Positions 27,488 through 35,959 of a stretch of DNA of 64,000 nt are shown here, one piece after another. Each line of letters opens with the position of its first letter. Position 1 is the stretch's first letter. The stretch is from Roseateles sp. GTDB taxonomy: Bacteria > Pseudomonadota > Gammaproteobacteria > Burkholderiales > Burkholderiaceae_C. Position numbers and translations under genes: made by a program. The notes below the pieces were generated by a model that was given only the letters and a program-made list of their open reading frames with translations, was not told the DNA's origin and made no database searches. The stretch spans positions 1-64,000 of the forward strand of contig JACDQM010000030.1 of assembly GCA_015657635.1 (NCBI GenBank), given 5' to 3'.

Positions 27488-28186
27488 ATGTTCTCGGTGT
27501 ATGGAATCCAGGGGCGGCTGTACAACGGGCCGCTGGAGCAGGTGCGGCAATTGGCCGAGGTCCAGGCCGTTGCCCGGCTGCGCGCGGTGGCTCCGATCGG
27601 GCGGGATGAAGTGGAGTCCGTCGCTGTGTCTCTGTCTCGCCGCGAAGGTGAGGCGGGTGCTCACGCCGGTCTGCTGGGCGAAAGCGGCCCCCGCCAGGCG
27701 CTGGCCGCTTATGCGCAAGCCCAGCAGGGCGCCAGCGCTGCGGCACCACGCCATGTGATTGCCCGGGTCGGCGAGCTGATGAGCCGCAAGCTGGTCACCG
27801 TGCCGGTGACGGCCACGCTGCGAGAGGCCTGGGGCGTGCTGGCGCAAGCCGGCATCGGCCAGGCGCCGGTGGTCGGCGAGCAGGGCCAGCTGGTGGGCCT
27901 AGTCGGCCGCTCGGCGCTGATGCGCGAGGAGATGATGCCGGCCGATCTGCCCAGCGCGCTGGCCTGGAGCGCGCGCCTGGCCCAGCCGGTCAGCGAGCTG
28001 ATGTGGTCGCCGGTGCCGGCGGCGCAGCCCGATTCGCCGCTCAGGGAGGCAGCGCAGCTGATGCTGGACCTGCAGCTGCCGGGTTTGCCGGTGTTGTCCG
28101 ACGAGGGCCGCCTGCTCGGCTTTTTGTCACGCACCGACCTGCTGCGGGCCATGACCCGGGAGGCGCCACTCGATCTTTGGTCCTGA
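27488..28186 (+). CDS. CBS-domain pair protein
   Basis: A 232-residue soluble protein with a roughly 95-residue N-terminal region (MFSVYGIQGRLYNGPLEQV) and two CBS domains. The first covers VGELMSRKLVTVPVTATLREAW to LVGLVGRSALM and the second VSELMWSPVPAAQPDSPLREAA to LLGFLSRTDLLRA (quoted in short pieces). CBS pairs bind adenosyl ligands and regulate a partner. ATG 27488 is favoured because residues before it look non-natural and GAAAGGCGAGG lies just upstream. An intrinsic terminator follows the stop by 22 bases. Confidence 0.82.
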   Translation: MFSVYGIQGRLYNGPLEQVRQLAEVQAVARLRAVAPIGRDEVESVAVSLSRREGEAGAHAGLLGESGPRQALAAYAQAQQGASAAAPRHVIARVGELMSRKLVTVPVTATLREAWGVLAQAGIGQAPVVGEQGQLVGLVGRSALMREEMMPADLPSALAWSARLAQPVSELMWSPVPAAQPDSPLREAAQLMLDLQLPGLPVLSDEGRLLGFLSRTDLLRAMTREAPLDLWS

Positions 28187-28208
28187 TCAGCTAGAATGCC
28201 CACTGTTG

Positions 28209-28244
28209 CCGCCCCAGTGCCTGCGCTGTGGCGGTTTTGTTTTT
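28209..28244 (+). terminator. Intrinsic terminator after the CBS gene
   Basis: CCGCCCCAG (28209-28217) pairs with CTGTGGCGG (28226-28234) with one mismatch and an 8-base loop; the run TTTTGTTTTT follows directly. It sits 22 bases after the CBS stop and 52 bases before the IF-1 start, so it insulates the two genes or could attenuate IF-1. Confidence 0.75.
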
Positions 28245-28296
28245 CAGCGTGCCGGGCGTTTCATGACCGGGTGCGCACAAGGACTGGAGCACCCGG

Positions 28297-28563
28297 ATGG
28301 CGAAGGAAGAACTCATTGAAATGCAAGGCCAGGTAGACGAAGTGCTGCCCGACACGCGCTTTCGTGTCACGCTTGAAAACGGCCACAAGCTGATTGCCTA
28401 CACCTCGGGCAAGATGAAGAAGAATCACATCCGCATTCTGGCGGGTGACAAGGTGTCGCTGGAACTGTCGCCCTATGACCTGAGCAAGGGCCGCATCACT
28501 TTCCGCCACATCGAGCGTCGCGGACCGATGCCAACCAACAACAACAGCAACTATCGCCGTTGA
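28297..28563 (+). CDS. infA: Translation initiation factor IF-1, long form
   Basis: An 88-residue OB-fold factor that binds the A site of the 30S subunit during initiation. The start [22 protein letters not shown] and the segments [20 protein letters not shown] and [18 protein letters not shown] are unmistakable. It is longer than the 72-residue form, owing to the tail [14 protein letters not shown]. Betaproteobacteria often have a second infA copy of this longer type away from the ribosomal operon; the lack of ribosomal genes here fits that. It is convergent with mtfA (16-bp gap). Confidence 0.95.
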   Translation: MAKEELIEMQGQVDEVLPDTRFRVTLENGHKLIAYTSGKMKKNHIRILAGDKVSLELSPYDLSKGRITFRHIERRGPMPTNNNSNYRR

Positions 28564-28579
28564 TGTTCGCGCAGGCGCG

Positions 28580-29398
28580 CTACCAGCTGACGGGCTCGAC
28601 CCGGTAGTAGCGTGCCAACTCCTGGTAGAGCGCGGGATGCTGCTCTGCCATTGCCTGCGGGCACTCGAAGAACACCTCGCTGGCCACGGCAAAGAACTCC
28701 GCCGGGTCGGTGGCGCCATAGTCGCTCAGCAGACTCGGCAGGCCCAGCGCCGCGCGTTCGCGCAGCGCATCGAATTCCCTCTGCATCACGCGTGACCAGC
28801 TTCGGTAGGCCTGGCGCCCCGGCAGCGGTGGCGCGCCGTTGGCATGCCCCTTGACCTGGTCCAGCTGATGGGCGAACTCGTGGATCACGACGTTGTGCCC
28901 ATCGCCTGGATCGGCCGCGCCCTGCAGCACGTCCTGCCAGGACAGCACCACCTGACCTTGGCTCCAGGATTCGCCGGTCAACAGCCGGCGCTGTTCCATC
29001 TGCACACCGGCCGGGCCGGGCGCCGCGCGCTCGACCACGAAAGCGCCCGGATAGACCAGCACCTGGCTCAGCTTGGGGTAGAAGCCGCGTGCATCGCCCA
29101 ACAGGGGCAGGCAGGCCTGGGCGGCTATCGTGACGCGCACCTCGTCGTCGATCTCCATGCCGGCGCAGCCGATGATGGGCTTCTCGGCCAGAAAAACCTG
29201 GATCAGCTGTTTCAGCCGCAGCTGTTGGCCGGCCGGCAGCTTTTGCACCAGAGGCACCCGCCGCCGCAGGATGCGCCGCCAGGCCAGCGGAAAAGGTTGC
29301 TGCTGCAGGCGCTGACGCCGGCGCCGCCGCCACAGCGGCTGGCCCAGCATCCAGCCGATCAAGGCCAGGGCCAGCGCAACGACGATAAGCAGGGCCAT
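28580..29398 (-). CDS. mtfA: MtfA-like zinc-dependent peptidase
   Basis: About 272 residues with one N-terminal membrane helix (MALLIVVALALALIGWMLG). The zinc-binding motif HEFAHQLD is followed by LSDYGATDPAEFFAVASEVFFE, whose Glu supplies the third ligand, and the domain opens with QQPFPLAWRRILRRRVP. In E. coli, MtfA (YeeI) is an aminopeptidase that also binds the Mlc repressor; whether the latter role applies here is unknown. ATG 29398 places the helix at the very N-terminus and is preferred to 29458, which adds 20 polar residues. Confidence 0.88.
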   Translation of the reverse strand: MALLIVVALALALIGWMLGQPLWRRRRRQRLQQQPFPLAWRRILRRRVPLVQKLPAGQQLRLKQLIQVFLAEKPIIGCAGMEIDDEVRVTIAAQACLPLLGDARGFYPKLSQVLVYPGAFVVERAAPGPAGVQMEQRRLLTGESWSQGQVVLSWQDVLQGAADPGDGHNVVIHEFAHQLDQVKGHANGAPPLPGRQAYRSWSRVMQREFDALRERAALGLPSLLSDYGATDPAEFFAVASEVFFECPQAMAEQHPALYQELARYYRVEPVSW

Positions 29399-29537
29399 GA
29401 AGGCTTTCCCAAATTGAGGTGACTGGGTGTCAGATGGGCGAGGGCCGCGCGAATTCAAGCCCGGGCCGCTGATTCCTAGGGAATGCCCTGCGACGCGCTG
29501 TCAGCCTGCTGAAGCGTGGGGCCGCTACCCTTGTCCG

Positions 29538-30740
29538 GTGACGACGAAACCCTCCCCCGACGCTGGCCTGCAGGCCTGGCAGGTCATCACCGGCGGCATC
29601 CTGGCGCTGGTGCTGTGCATCGGCGTGGCGCGCTTTGCCTACACCCCGCTGCTGCCGCTGATGCAGCGGCAGGCCGGCCTGTCGGATCTGGCCGCCGGCT
29701 GGCTGGCCGCGACCAATTACATGGGCTATATGAGCGGCGCCCTGCTCGCCGCCTGGCTGGAAAGCCCGCTGTGGCGCCGCCGCCTCTACAGCGCCGGCCT
29801 GCTGGTCGGCCTGCTGAGCACCGCGCTGATGGGCTTGAGCGGCAATGTCTGGGTCTGGGCGCTGTCGCGCTATCTGGGCGGGCTGGCGGGTGCGGCCGGC
29901 ATGCTGCTGGGCTCGGGCCTGGTGCTGGGCTGGCTGATGCGGCATGGCCGGCGGCCGGAGCTGGGCCTGTACTTCACCGGCCTGGGGCTGGGCATCGTGG
30001 TCTCGGCCCTGGGCGCCATGCTGATGGGCCGCCTGGACCTGGACTGGCGCGGCCACTGGTGGGGCTTTGTGCTGATCGGCGCGCTGGCACTGCTGCCGGC
30101 CTGGGCCTGGCGCCCGCCGGTGCCGCCCACCGCTGCTGCGGCGAGCGCGGCCGTGCTGCCGGCGCGGCGCTGGATTCTGCAGATGATGGCGATGTATTTC
30201 TGCGCCGGCTGGGGCTTTGTCATCAGCGCTACCTTCACTGTCGCCATCGTCGAACGCCAGCCGCTGCTGGCCGGCCAGGGGCCCTGGGCCTGGCTGCTGG
30301 TGGGTCTGGCTGCGACGCCAGCCGTCTTCATCTGGGACTTCATCGCGCGCCGCATCGGCGATCTGCAGGCGCTGCTGCTGGCCATGCTGCTGCAGCTGGT
30401 CTCGGTGCTGCTGCCGGCCTGGTCCAACGGGCTGGCGGCGGCCCTGAGTGGCGCCTTGCTCTACGGCGCCACCTTCATCGGCATCGTCAGCCTGACGCTG
30501 GCCCTGGTCGGCCGCCGCTCGCCCGCCAACCCGGGCAAGGCAATGGCGCGGCTCACACTCAGCTATGGTGCTGCCCAGGTCAGCGCCCCGGCGCTGGCCG
30601 GCGCGATGGCGCAGGCCAGTGGCAGCTACACCGGCGCGCTGTGGCTGACCGCTGCCGTGCTGGGGCTGGGGGCGGGGCTGCTCGTGTTGCTGCAGCGCGA
30701 AGAGCGCCAGTCTGCAAGGCCGCCGGCGCCGGCCTCCTGA
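29538..30740 (+). CDS. YbfB/YjiJ-family MFS transporter
   Basis: A 400-residue major-facilitator carrier with twelve predicted helices. ALVLCIGVARFAYTPLLPLMQ at helix 1 is the signature of the YbfB/YjiJ (MFS_4) group; LAAGWLAATNYMGYMSGAL and SRYLGGLAGAAGMLLGSGL follow. The start is uncertain. GTG 29538 gives the usual N-terminus (VTTKPSPDAGLQAW), but there is no ribosome-binding site just upstream, so a leaderless mRNA is possible. The longer frame from 29427 adds a non-natural leader. Divergent from mtfA with overlapping upstream regions. Substrate not known. Confidence 0.85.
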   Translation: MTTKPSPDAGLQAWQVITGGILALVLCIGVARFAYTPLLPLMQRQAGLSDLAAGWLAATNYMGYMSGALLAAWLESPLWRRRLYSAGLLVGLLSTALMGLSGNVWVWALSRYLGGLAGAAGMLLGSGLVLGWLMRHGRRPELGLYFTGLGLGIVVSALGAMLMGRLDLDWRGHWWGFVLIGALALLPAWAWRPPVPPTAAAASAAVLPARRWILQMMAMYFCAGWGFVISATFTVAIVERQPLLAGQGPWAWLLVGLAATPAVFIWDFIARRIGDLQALLLAMLLQLVSVLLPAWSNGLAAALSGALLYGATFIGIVSLTLALVGRRSPANPGKAMARLTLSYGAAQVSAPALAGAMAQASGSYTGALWLTAAVLGLGAGLLVLLQREERQSARPPAPAS

Positions 30741-30762
30741 GGGGATGCTGCACTGCACTTAA

Positions 30763-30773
30763 GGGGAATCCCC
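30763..30773. promoter_or_regulatory. Palindrome upstream of the SGNH hydrolase operon
   Basis: GGGGAATCCCC is a perfect 11-base inverted repeat in the 149-bp gap before the SGNH gene. A TAGCCT element at 30799-30804 could be the -10, which would place the palindrome centre near -42, the usual place for a LuxR-type activator site. The link is inferred from spacing only. Confidence 0.35.
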
Positions 30774-30889
30774 GCAACCCGCCCGGGGAGCCCGGTGCTA
30801 GCCTGAGGCGGCGCAAGACGGGCTTCGAGCCTGGCGCGGCAGCGCAGCCGCTGTGCGGCTCTGGTGCACAACAACCCAAGGAGACAAAA

Positions 30890-32026
30890 ATGAGCCCTTG
30901 TATCCCTCTGCGGCAGTCCGTCAGCAGCGCAGGCCCGATGCGCACGCGCTGCTTGGCCGTCCTGCGCACAGTGCTGCCCGCGCTGGCGCTGCTTGCTGTG
31001 GGCGCTGATGCAGCGGCCAATACGCTCACGCAGAACGTCTCCTGGACGATCGATCGTGCGGGGACCACGACCAAGTACCGGGTGGTGGCCTATGGCGATT
31101 CGATCTATGCCGGCTACAACGGTTCCACCACCAATGCGGCCAAGTACGCTGCGCCCACGGTGGATGCGGAGTACCTGTCGGCCTTGTGGAACGCGGACAT
31201 TGAGAGCGTGCGTCGCGCCAAGTCGGGCGCCGTGGCTTCGGATGTCTACAACAACAAGATCGTCGCCGAGAAGTCCTATATGCAGGCCAGCACGACCCGG
31301 GTCGTGACCTTTGAGATGTGCGGCAATGACGGCCTGCAGGCGCGCTCCGCCTTCAAGAGCCAGACCGGCACCTGCAACTACGCTGGCATGGACACGGCCG
31401 TCAACAACTGCAAGACCTATGTCGCTGCGGCGATGGACTTCATCAATGCCAATGCCTATGCCGGCACCAAGGTGAAGGTCATCTCGAACCTGCATTACCC
31501 CGGCTACGCTGCCGACAACGTGCAGAGCAGCTGCAAGGATGCCGGAACCGGTGCCACGGTGAACATGCAGGCGCTGTTCCTGCCCAAGCTGGCGAGCATG
31601 AACTACTGGATGTGCGAGTACGCGCGTCAGAAGGGCTTCCAGTGCGCGGACAACTTCGCGCAGTACATGGGTGCCGACTACGACAGCAATGGCGACGGAA
31701 AAGTCGATTCCGAGGCGTTGCGCTATGTGGCGGGCGAGACGGAAGCCAGCTACGTGACCCGCCTGAGCTCCACGCTGCGCTCCACCATCCGCGATGCCAA
31801 CACGCACTTCGTCTCGGCGAGCAGCAGCTACGACTACATCCAGTCGGACAACACCCACCCCACCTATAGCGGCGGCACCGTCACCGCCGGCCTGTTCGGC
31901 GGCTCCACCGGGTCTGGCGCACCGCGCTACACCTCGTTCACCAACGGCAAGAGCCCGATCTGGAACCAGTTCGGGCACGAGCGCATGGGATGGGCCATCT
32001 CGACCTCGAACCCTGCGGCGCCCTGA
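30890..32026 (+). CDS. Secreted SGNH/GDSL hydrolase
   Basis: A 378-residue exported esterase-type enzyme. The signal peptide ends near ALALLAVGADAAAN. SGNH block I is VVAYGDSIYAG (nucleophile Ser in GDSI), block III is EMCGNDGL (Gly-Asn-Asp) and block V is QSDNTHPT (Asp and His of the triad). Near the middle, DYDSNGDGKVD is a calcium-binding loop of EF-hand/dockerin type. Several Cys pairs fit an exported protein. AAGGAG at 30879-30884 is a strong ribosome-binding site just before ATG 30890. It heads a three-gene operon with a membrane protein and an Lnt-like acyltransferase, so an acyl substrate is plausible. Confidence 0.85.
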   Translation: MSPCIPLRQSVSSAGPMRTRCLAVLRTVLPALALLAVGADAAANTLTQNVSWTIDRAGTTTKYRVVAYGDSIYAGYNGSTTNAAKYAAPTVDAEYLSALWNADIESVRRAKSGAVASDVYNNKIVAEKSYMQASTTRVVTFEMCGNDGLQARSAFKSQTGTCNYAGMDTAVNNCKTYVAAAMDFINANAYAGTKVKVISNLHYPGYAADNVQSSCKDAGTGATVNMQALFLPKLASMNYWMCEYARQKGFQCADNFAQYMGADYDSNGDGKVDSEALRYVAGETEASYVTRLSSTLRSTIRDANTHFVSASSSYDYIQSDNTHPTYSGGTVTAGLFGGSTGSGAPRYTSFTNGKSPIWNQFGHERMGWAISTSNPAAP

Positions 32027-32053
32027 AGCGGCGTGCGCTGATGCCAGCAGACC

Positions 32054-32785
32054 ATGCCCAAGCCCGGCCTTCCAGGAAAGCCGCCTCACGCAGCTGAGTC
32101 GCATGGCGCTCATGATGCTGGCGCCGCCTGGGGGCCTTCCTTGGGCTGGCTGGTCCTGGCGGCAGCGCTTCTCATCGCCGGACTGGCTTGGTGGTGGACG
32201 TCAGCCACGGCGGCCGCGGACGCTGCGCCCCTTGCAGGCAGCGTTGCCGCTGCTGCGGCCAGTCCCTCAGCGGCAGCGCCGCTGGCCGCATCAGCGCCCG
32301 TTGCCGGAATGCTGCCCATGGGCCAGGCGCTCGCATCGCAAACCGGCGCGCCGGCTGAAACACCGCGCATCTGGCGCAAGCGCGACATCGATGGAGACCA
32401 GACCCCAGATCTGGCCGATTACGTGAACCAAGGCGAGACCCCGACGATGGCTGAAGTGATTGCGCGGCTGCATCTGGCCGGTGTGCATACCGGGCTGGGG
32501 GCTTTCTCGCCGCCCGGCACCCGTCCGCCGCTGATCGGGCTGGCCGTTCCAGAGGGCTATGTGCTGCCGGCCGGCTATGTACGGCACTATCAGGCCACCG
32601 ATGATGGCCAGCGCATCGAGCCCATCCTGATGTATTCGCCGCACCAGCCTCCGCTGGATGCCAACGGCCAGCCTGTCGCGGTACCGGCCGACCGCGTGGT
32701 GCCGGCCGAGCTGGCGCCTGCCGGCTTGCCGCTGCGCCGCATCGTCGTGCCGGCGCCGGTGGATCCGTCCCGAGGCGGACGTTGA
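32054..32785 (+). CDS. Membrane-anchored protein of unknown function
   Basis: A 243-residue protein with a cytoplasmic His/Gly-rich N-terminus, a single membrane helix (WLVLAAALLIAGLAWWW) and an Ala/Pro-rich linker. It ends in a periplasmic domain starting RIWRKRDIDGDQTPDLADYV; DIDGDQTPD resembles a calcium-binding loop. No family is recognised. It lies 27 bp after the SGNH hydrolase and overlaps the Lnt-like gene by 4 bp, so it probably works with them, perhaps as a membrane adaptor holding the hydrolase near the acyltransferase. Confidence 0.65.
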   Translation: MPKPGLPGKPPHAAESHGAHDAGAAWGPSLGWLVLAAALLIAGLAWWWTSATAAADAAPLAGSVAAAAASPSAAAPLAASAPVAGMLPMGQALASQTGAPAETPRIWRKRDIDGDQTPDLADYVNQGETPTMAEVIARLHLAGVHTGLGAFSPPGTRPPLIGLAVPEGYVLPAGYVRHYQATDDGQRIEPILMYSPHQPPLDANGQPVAVPADRVVPAELAPAGLPLRRIVVPAPVDPSRGGR

Positions 32786-35277
32786 TCCGGGCGATCGGAT
32801 GGCACCGGCTGCGCGACAGCTGGTGGGTGGGGCTGCTGCTGAGCGCGCTGCTGGCCGGGCTGTATGCCCGCGGAGGCGTGGCCTGGCTGCTAGGCTTTGT
32901 GATGCTGGTGCCCTGGTTACGCGCGCTGGATCGCCAGCCCGGCTTCGGCGCCACGCTGCTCAGTGCCTATGCGATGTCGGTCACCTTCACCGCGGCGGTG
33001 TTTGCCTGGTTCGGCAGTGCCATCGGTGCGTACACGCAGATCGGATCGACAAGCGGCCTGCTGCTGCTTCTGCTGGCAGCACCCTTGTTCCAGCCGCAGA
33101 TCATCGTGTTCGCGCTGGTGCGCCAGCTCGTCGGGCGCAGCCATGGCCGGCTGTTGCGGGCACTGGCCGCAGCCGCTGCCTGGGTGGCGGCCGAAGCCTG
33201 GCTGCCGCGGCTGCTCGGCGATACCTTGGGCCACGGCCTGTACCCGTCGACGCTGCTGCGGCAGGCGGCCGATCTGGGCGGCGCAACCGGGCTGACGCTG
33301 GTGCTGCTGCTCGCCAACGAGGCGGTTTGCGCGACCTTGGCGCAGCGCCACACGGCGGGCTGGCGTGCGGCGCTCCGGCCCTTGATGCTGGCGGCCCTGC
33401 TGCCGCTGCTGCTGGCAGGCTATGGGCTCTATGCACTCTCGCCCGCGGCGGCGCCAGTCCCTGCCGCGGCAGCCAAACCGCTGCGCATGGGGCTGGTGCA
33501 GTCCAGCATCACCGACTACGAGCGCCTGCGCCGCGAGAAGGGCGCAGGCGCGGTGGTGCGCGAAGTGCTGGACACGCATTTCGCGATGTCCTACGACGCC
33601 ATCGAACGTCAGCGTGCCGATGCCGTGCTGTGGTCCGAGACGGTCTACCCGACAACGTTCGGGCAGCCCAAGAGTGAGGCTGGGGCCGAGCTCGACCGCG
33701 AGATCCTTGCGATCGTGGCGGCTGCGCGCGCACCCTTCGTGTTCGGCACCTACGACCGCGACGCGGCTGGCGAGTACAACGCAGCGGCCTTCGTCAGCCC
33801 GGACGCCGGCTTGCTGGGCATGTACCGCAAGACGCGTCCCTTTCCCTTCACCGAACATGTGCCGGCCTGGCTGGACGGCCCGCGGCTGCGGCAACTGCTG
33901 CCCTGGGCCGGCAGCTGGTTGCCGGGAACGGGCGCCAGGGTGTTCCCGCTGCGTCTCGCCGATGGTCGCGAGATCCCGGTGCTGCCGCTGATCTGCCTGG
34001 ACGGCGTCGACGCTGGCCTGGCCATCGACGGCGCGCGGCTGGGGGCGCAGGCCATCCTCAGCTTGTCCAACGACTCCTGGTTCTCCGGCCATGCGCAGGG
34101 CGCGGCGCTGCACCAGGCGGTGGCCGCCTTTCGCAGCATCGAGACGCGGCTGCCGCAGTTCCGCGTCACCAGCAATGGCTTGAGTGCGGTGATCGACGCG
34201 CATGGCAGCGTGATCGCCGGCTCGCGCGTCGGTGAGCGCACGCTGGTGATCGGCGAACTGCCGGTGAACGAGCTGCAGCGGCCCACGCTGATGCTGGCCT
34301 GGGGCGATTGGGTCGGTCGGGCGGCCGGCCTCTTCCTGCTGGGCTTGGCGCTGGCCGTCGCGTGGCAACGCTGGGCGGCGCGACACGCTGCAGCCGCCGA
34401 GAGCGCGGCAGCGCTGCGCTGGCCCGTCGAGGTCACAGTGCTGCCGCCGGCCGCCCGCTGGATCGCCGCCCTGTTGCGTGGTTTCGCGCGCCTGGCGCTG
34501 CTCTACATGATCGGCGCCATCCTGCTGGGCGATGGCGCCTTGCAGAGCAACACACTGGCCCAGATCCGCGCCTTTTCCGCGGTGTTCCTGATCCCTGAGG
34601 TCGCGGCCTGGCTGGTGCTGCGTGCCTTCTCGGCGCGGGCCACGATCGACGGCGGCATGCTGCTGCTGGCGCGCGGCCAGCGGCGCCTGGAGCTGCCGCT
34701 GAGCCGCCTCGCTGCGCTCCAGCCCTGGCGCCTGCCGCTGCCCGGCAATGGCGCATGGCTGCGGCTGGCTGACGGTAGCCGTTGGCGCTGGGGGCTGGCC
34801 GGTGCCAACCCCTGGGCGCTGGCGCATGCCATGCATGCTTCGGGCTTCCCGGTGCAGGTCGACGACGGCCGTGCCCCCGCGCTGGCGCTGGCCTATGCAC
34901 GAGCGCGGCTGGCGGTGCGGCGGGGCTGGCCGGACCGCCCGTGGCTGAAGTTCGGGATCTTTCCCTTGCTGCTGGCGACGCCGGCATTCCGGCTGCATCA
35001 GCACATTGCCTATGGCAGCGCCTTTGGCGAGTACTACAGCTACGGCCTGGCTGCCTATCTGACGACCTTTGCCCTGTGGTGGGCGGCCTGGGCCATTGGC
35101 GTGGTGCTGTGTGCTGCGGCGCTGCGCGCACTGGTCGAGATCGGGACCGTGGTCACGTTGCCGCTGCGCCGCCCGGCCTTGTCCGCCGCAGCGCGACGCT
35201 GGCTTGAGCATGCGGCCCTTGCCGCGCTCTACCTGGGCTTGCCGAGCTGGCTGCTGCTGCGCATGCTCAGCTCGTGA
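32782..35277 (+). CDS. Enlarged apolipoprotein N-acyltransferase-like protein
   Basis: An 831-residue protein. The first ~520 residues match the Lnt layout: about six to seven membrane helices, then a periplasmic nitrilase domain with Glu286 (WSETVYP), Lys350 (YRKTRPFPFTEHVP) and Cys405 (LICLDGVD), spaced like the E. coli triad 267/335/387. SNDSWFSG and AFRSIETRLPQFRVTSNG are also Lnt-like. The last ~300 residues are extra: two or more helices, a small domain (residues ~615-680, LLLARGQRRLELPLSRLAALQPW) resembling a PH-type bacterial fold, and further helices. Normal Lnt has about 510 residues, so this is a paralogue or specialised acyltransferase in an operon with an SGNH hydrolase. Confidence 0.75.
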   Translation: MIRAIGWHRLRDSWWVGLLLSALLAGLYARGGVAWLLGFVMLVPWLRALDRQPGFGATLLSAYAMSVTFTAAVFAWFGSAIGAYTQIGSTSGLLLLLLAAPLFQPQIIVFALVRQLVGRSHGRLLRALAAAAAWVAAEAWLPRLLGDTLGHGLYPSTLLRQAADLGGATGLTLVLLLANEAVCATLAQRHTAGWRAALRPLMLAALLPLLLAGYGLYALSPAAAPVPAAAAKPLRMGLVQSSITDYERLRREKGAGAVVREVLDTHFAMSYDAIERQRADAVLWSETVYPTTFGQPKSEAGAELDREILAIVAAARAPFVFGTYDRDAAGEYNAAAFVSPDAGLLGMYRKTRPFPFTEHVPAWLDGPRLRQLLPWAGSWLPGTGARVFPLRLADGREIPVLPLICLDGVDAGLAIDGARLGAQAILSLSNDSWFSGHAQGAALHQAVAAFRSIETRLPQFRVTSNGLSAVIDAHGSVIAGSRVGERTLVIGELPVNELQRPTLMLAWGDWVGRAAGLFLLGLALAVAWQRWAARHAAAAESAAALRWPVEVTVLPPAARWIAALLRGFARLALLYMIGAILLGDGALQSNTLAQIRAFSAVFLIPEVAAWLVLRAFSARATIDGGMLLLARGQRRLELPLSRLAALQPWRLPLPGNGAWLRLADGSRWRWGLAGANPWALAHAMHASGFPVQVDDGRAPALALAYARARLAVRRGWPDRPWLKFGIFPLLLATPAFRLHQHIAYGSAFGEYYSYGLAAYLTTFALWWAAWAIGVVLCAAALRALVEIGTVVTLPLRRPALSAAARRWLEHAALAALYLGLPSWLLLRMLSS

Positions 35278-35959
35278 TCGTGGCAGGTCGTGCCGGAAAC
35301 ACCGACTCCGTCTGCGCCGGCAGCTTCACCATGCAGGCCTCGAACAGCGCGCTGTCCAGCCATCCAGTCAGCCAGGCCTGCAGCGCGGGCCAGGGCTGTT
35401 CGGCAAACCAGTCCGGCTGCACCGCCGCGAACTGGCGCACGAAGGGGAAGATCGCCAGATCGGTGGCGCAGGGCGTCGTGCCGCCAAGGTAGCGCTGCTC
35501 GCTCAAGCGCTGCTCAAGCGGCTGCAGCAGGATCGCCAGCGCCTGCGCTCGGGCGTCTTCCTGCGTGATGCCTTGCGCGGCATGGCGCTCGGGGTATTTG
35601 TAGCGGTCGAGCTGCTGCTTGAAGGCGCCGTCATTTCGCGCCAGCAGATCGAGATTGGCGGCGGTCTGCGCGCGCACCCACCAGCCCGCGCCGTCCGCAT
35701 CGGGCGCCAAGGCCCAGGCCATGATGTCCCAGCTCTGCTCCAGCACCTGACCATCGGCCAGCTGCAGCACCGGCACCGTGCCTTTGGGCGACAAGGCCAG
35801 CATCTCGGCCGGCTTCTCACGCAGCACGATCTCATGCACGCGAAAGCCGCATCCGGCCTGCAGCAGGGCCATGCGCGCCCGCATCGCATAGGGGCAGCGC
35901 CGGTAGCTGTAGAGCAGCGGCAGCAGGGCAGCGGCCTGCGTCGGCTGGCTGCTGCTCAA
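35267..35959 (-). CDS. Glutathione S-transferase family protein, TTG start
   Basis: A 230-residue GST-type protein. The N-terminal thioredoxin fold starts LLYSYRRCPYAMRARMALLQAG, with Cys-Pro-Tyr as catalytic site, and continues EMLALSPKGTVPVLQLADGQVLEQSWDIM (key: GTVPVL and ES/EQS glutathione-contact segment). The C-terminal helical domain follows (residues ~95-230). TTG 35959 overlaps the stop of the upstream DUF2817 gene (TTGA), which would couple translation and give a natural N-terminus; the in-frame ATG at 36031 lies inside that gene. The substrate is not predictable. Confidence 0.8.
   Translation of the reverse strand: MSSSQPTQAAALLPLLYSYRRCPYAMRARMALLQAGCGFRVHEIVLREKPAEMLALSPKGTVPVLQLADGQVLEQSWDIMAWALAPDADGAGWWVRAQTAANLDLLARNDGAFKQQLDRYKYPERHAAQGITQEDARAQALAILLQPLEQRLSEQRYLGGTTPCATDLAIFPFVRQFAAVQPDWFAEQPWPALQAWLTGWLDSALFEACMVKLPAQTESVFPARPATITS

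Noticed and set aside
29427-29537. Upstream extension of the MFS gene to ATG 29427
   Set aside because: Adds 37 residues of polar, Pro/Arg-rich sequence before helix 1 that does not fit the family N-terminus.
32917-35211. 764-codon minus-strand frame opposite the Lnt-like gene
   Set aside because: Gln/Arg/Gly-rich shadow; the plus strand carries the catalytic triad and overlaps its operon neighbour by 4 bases.
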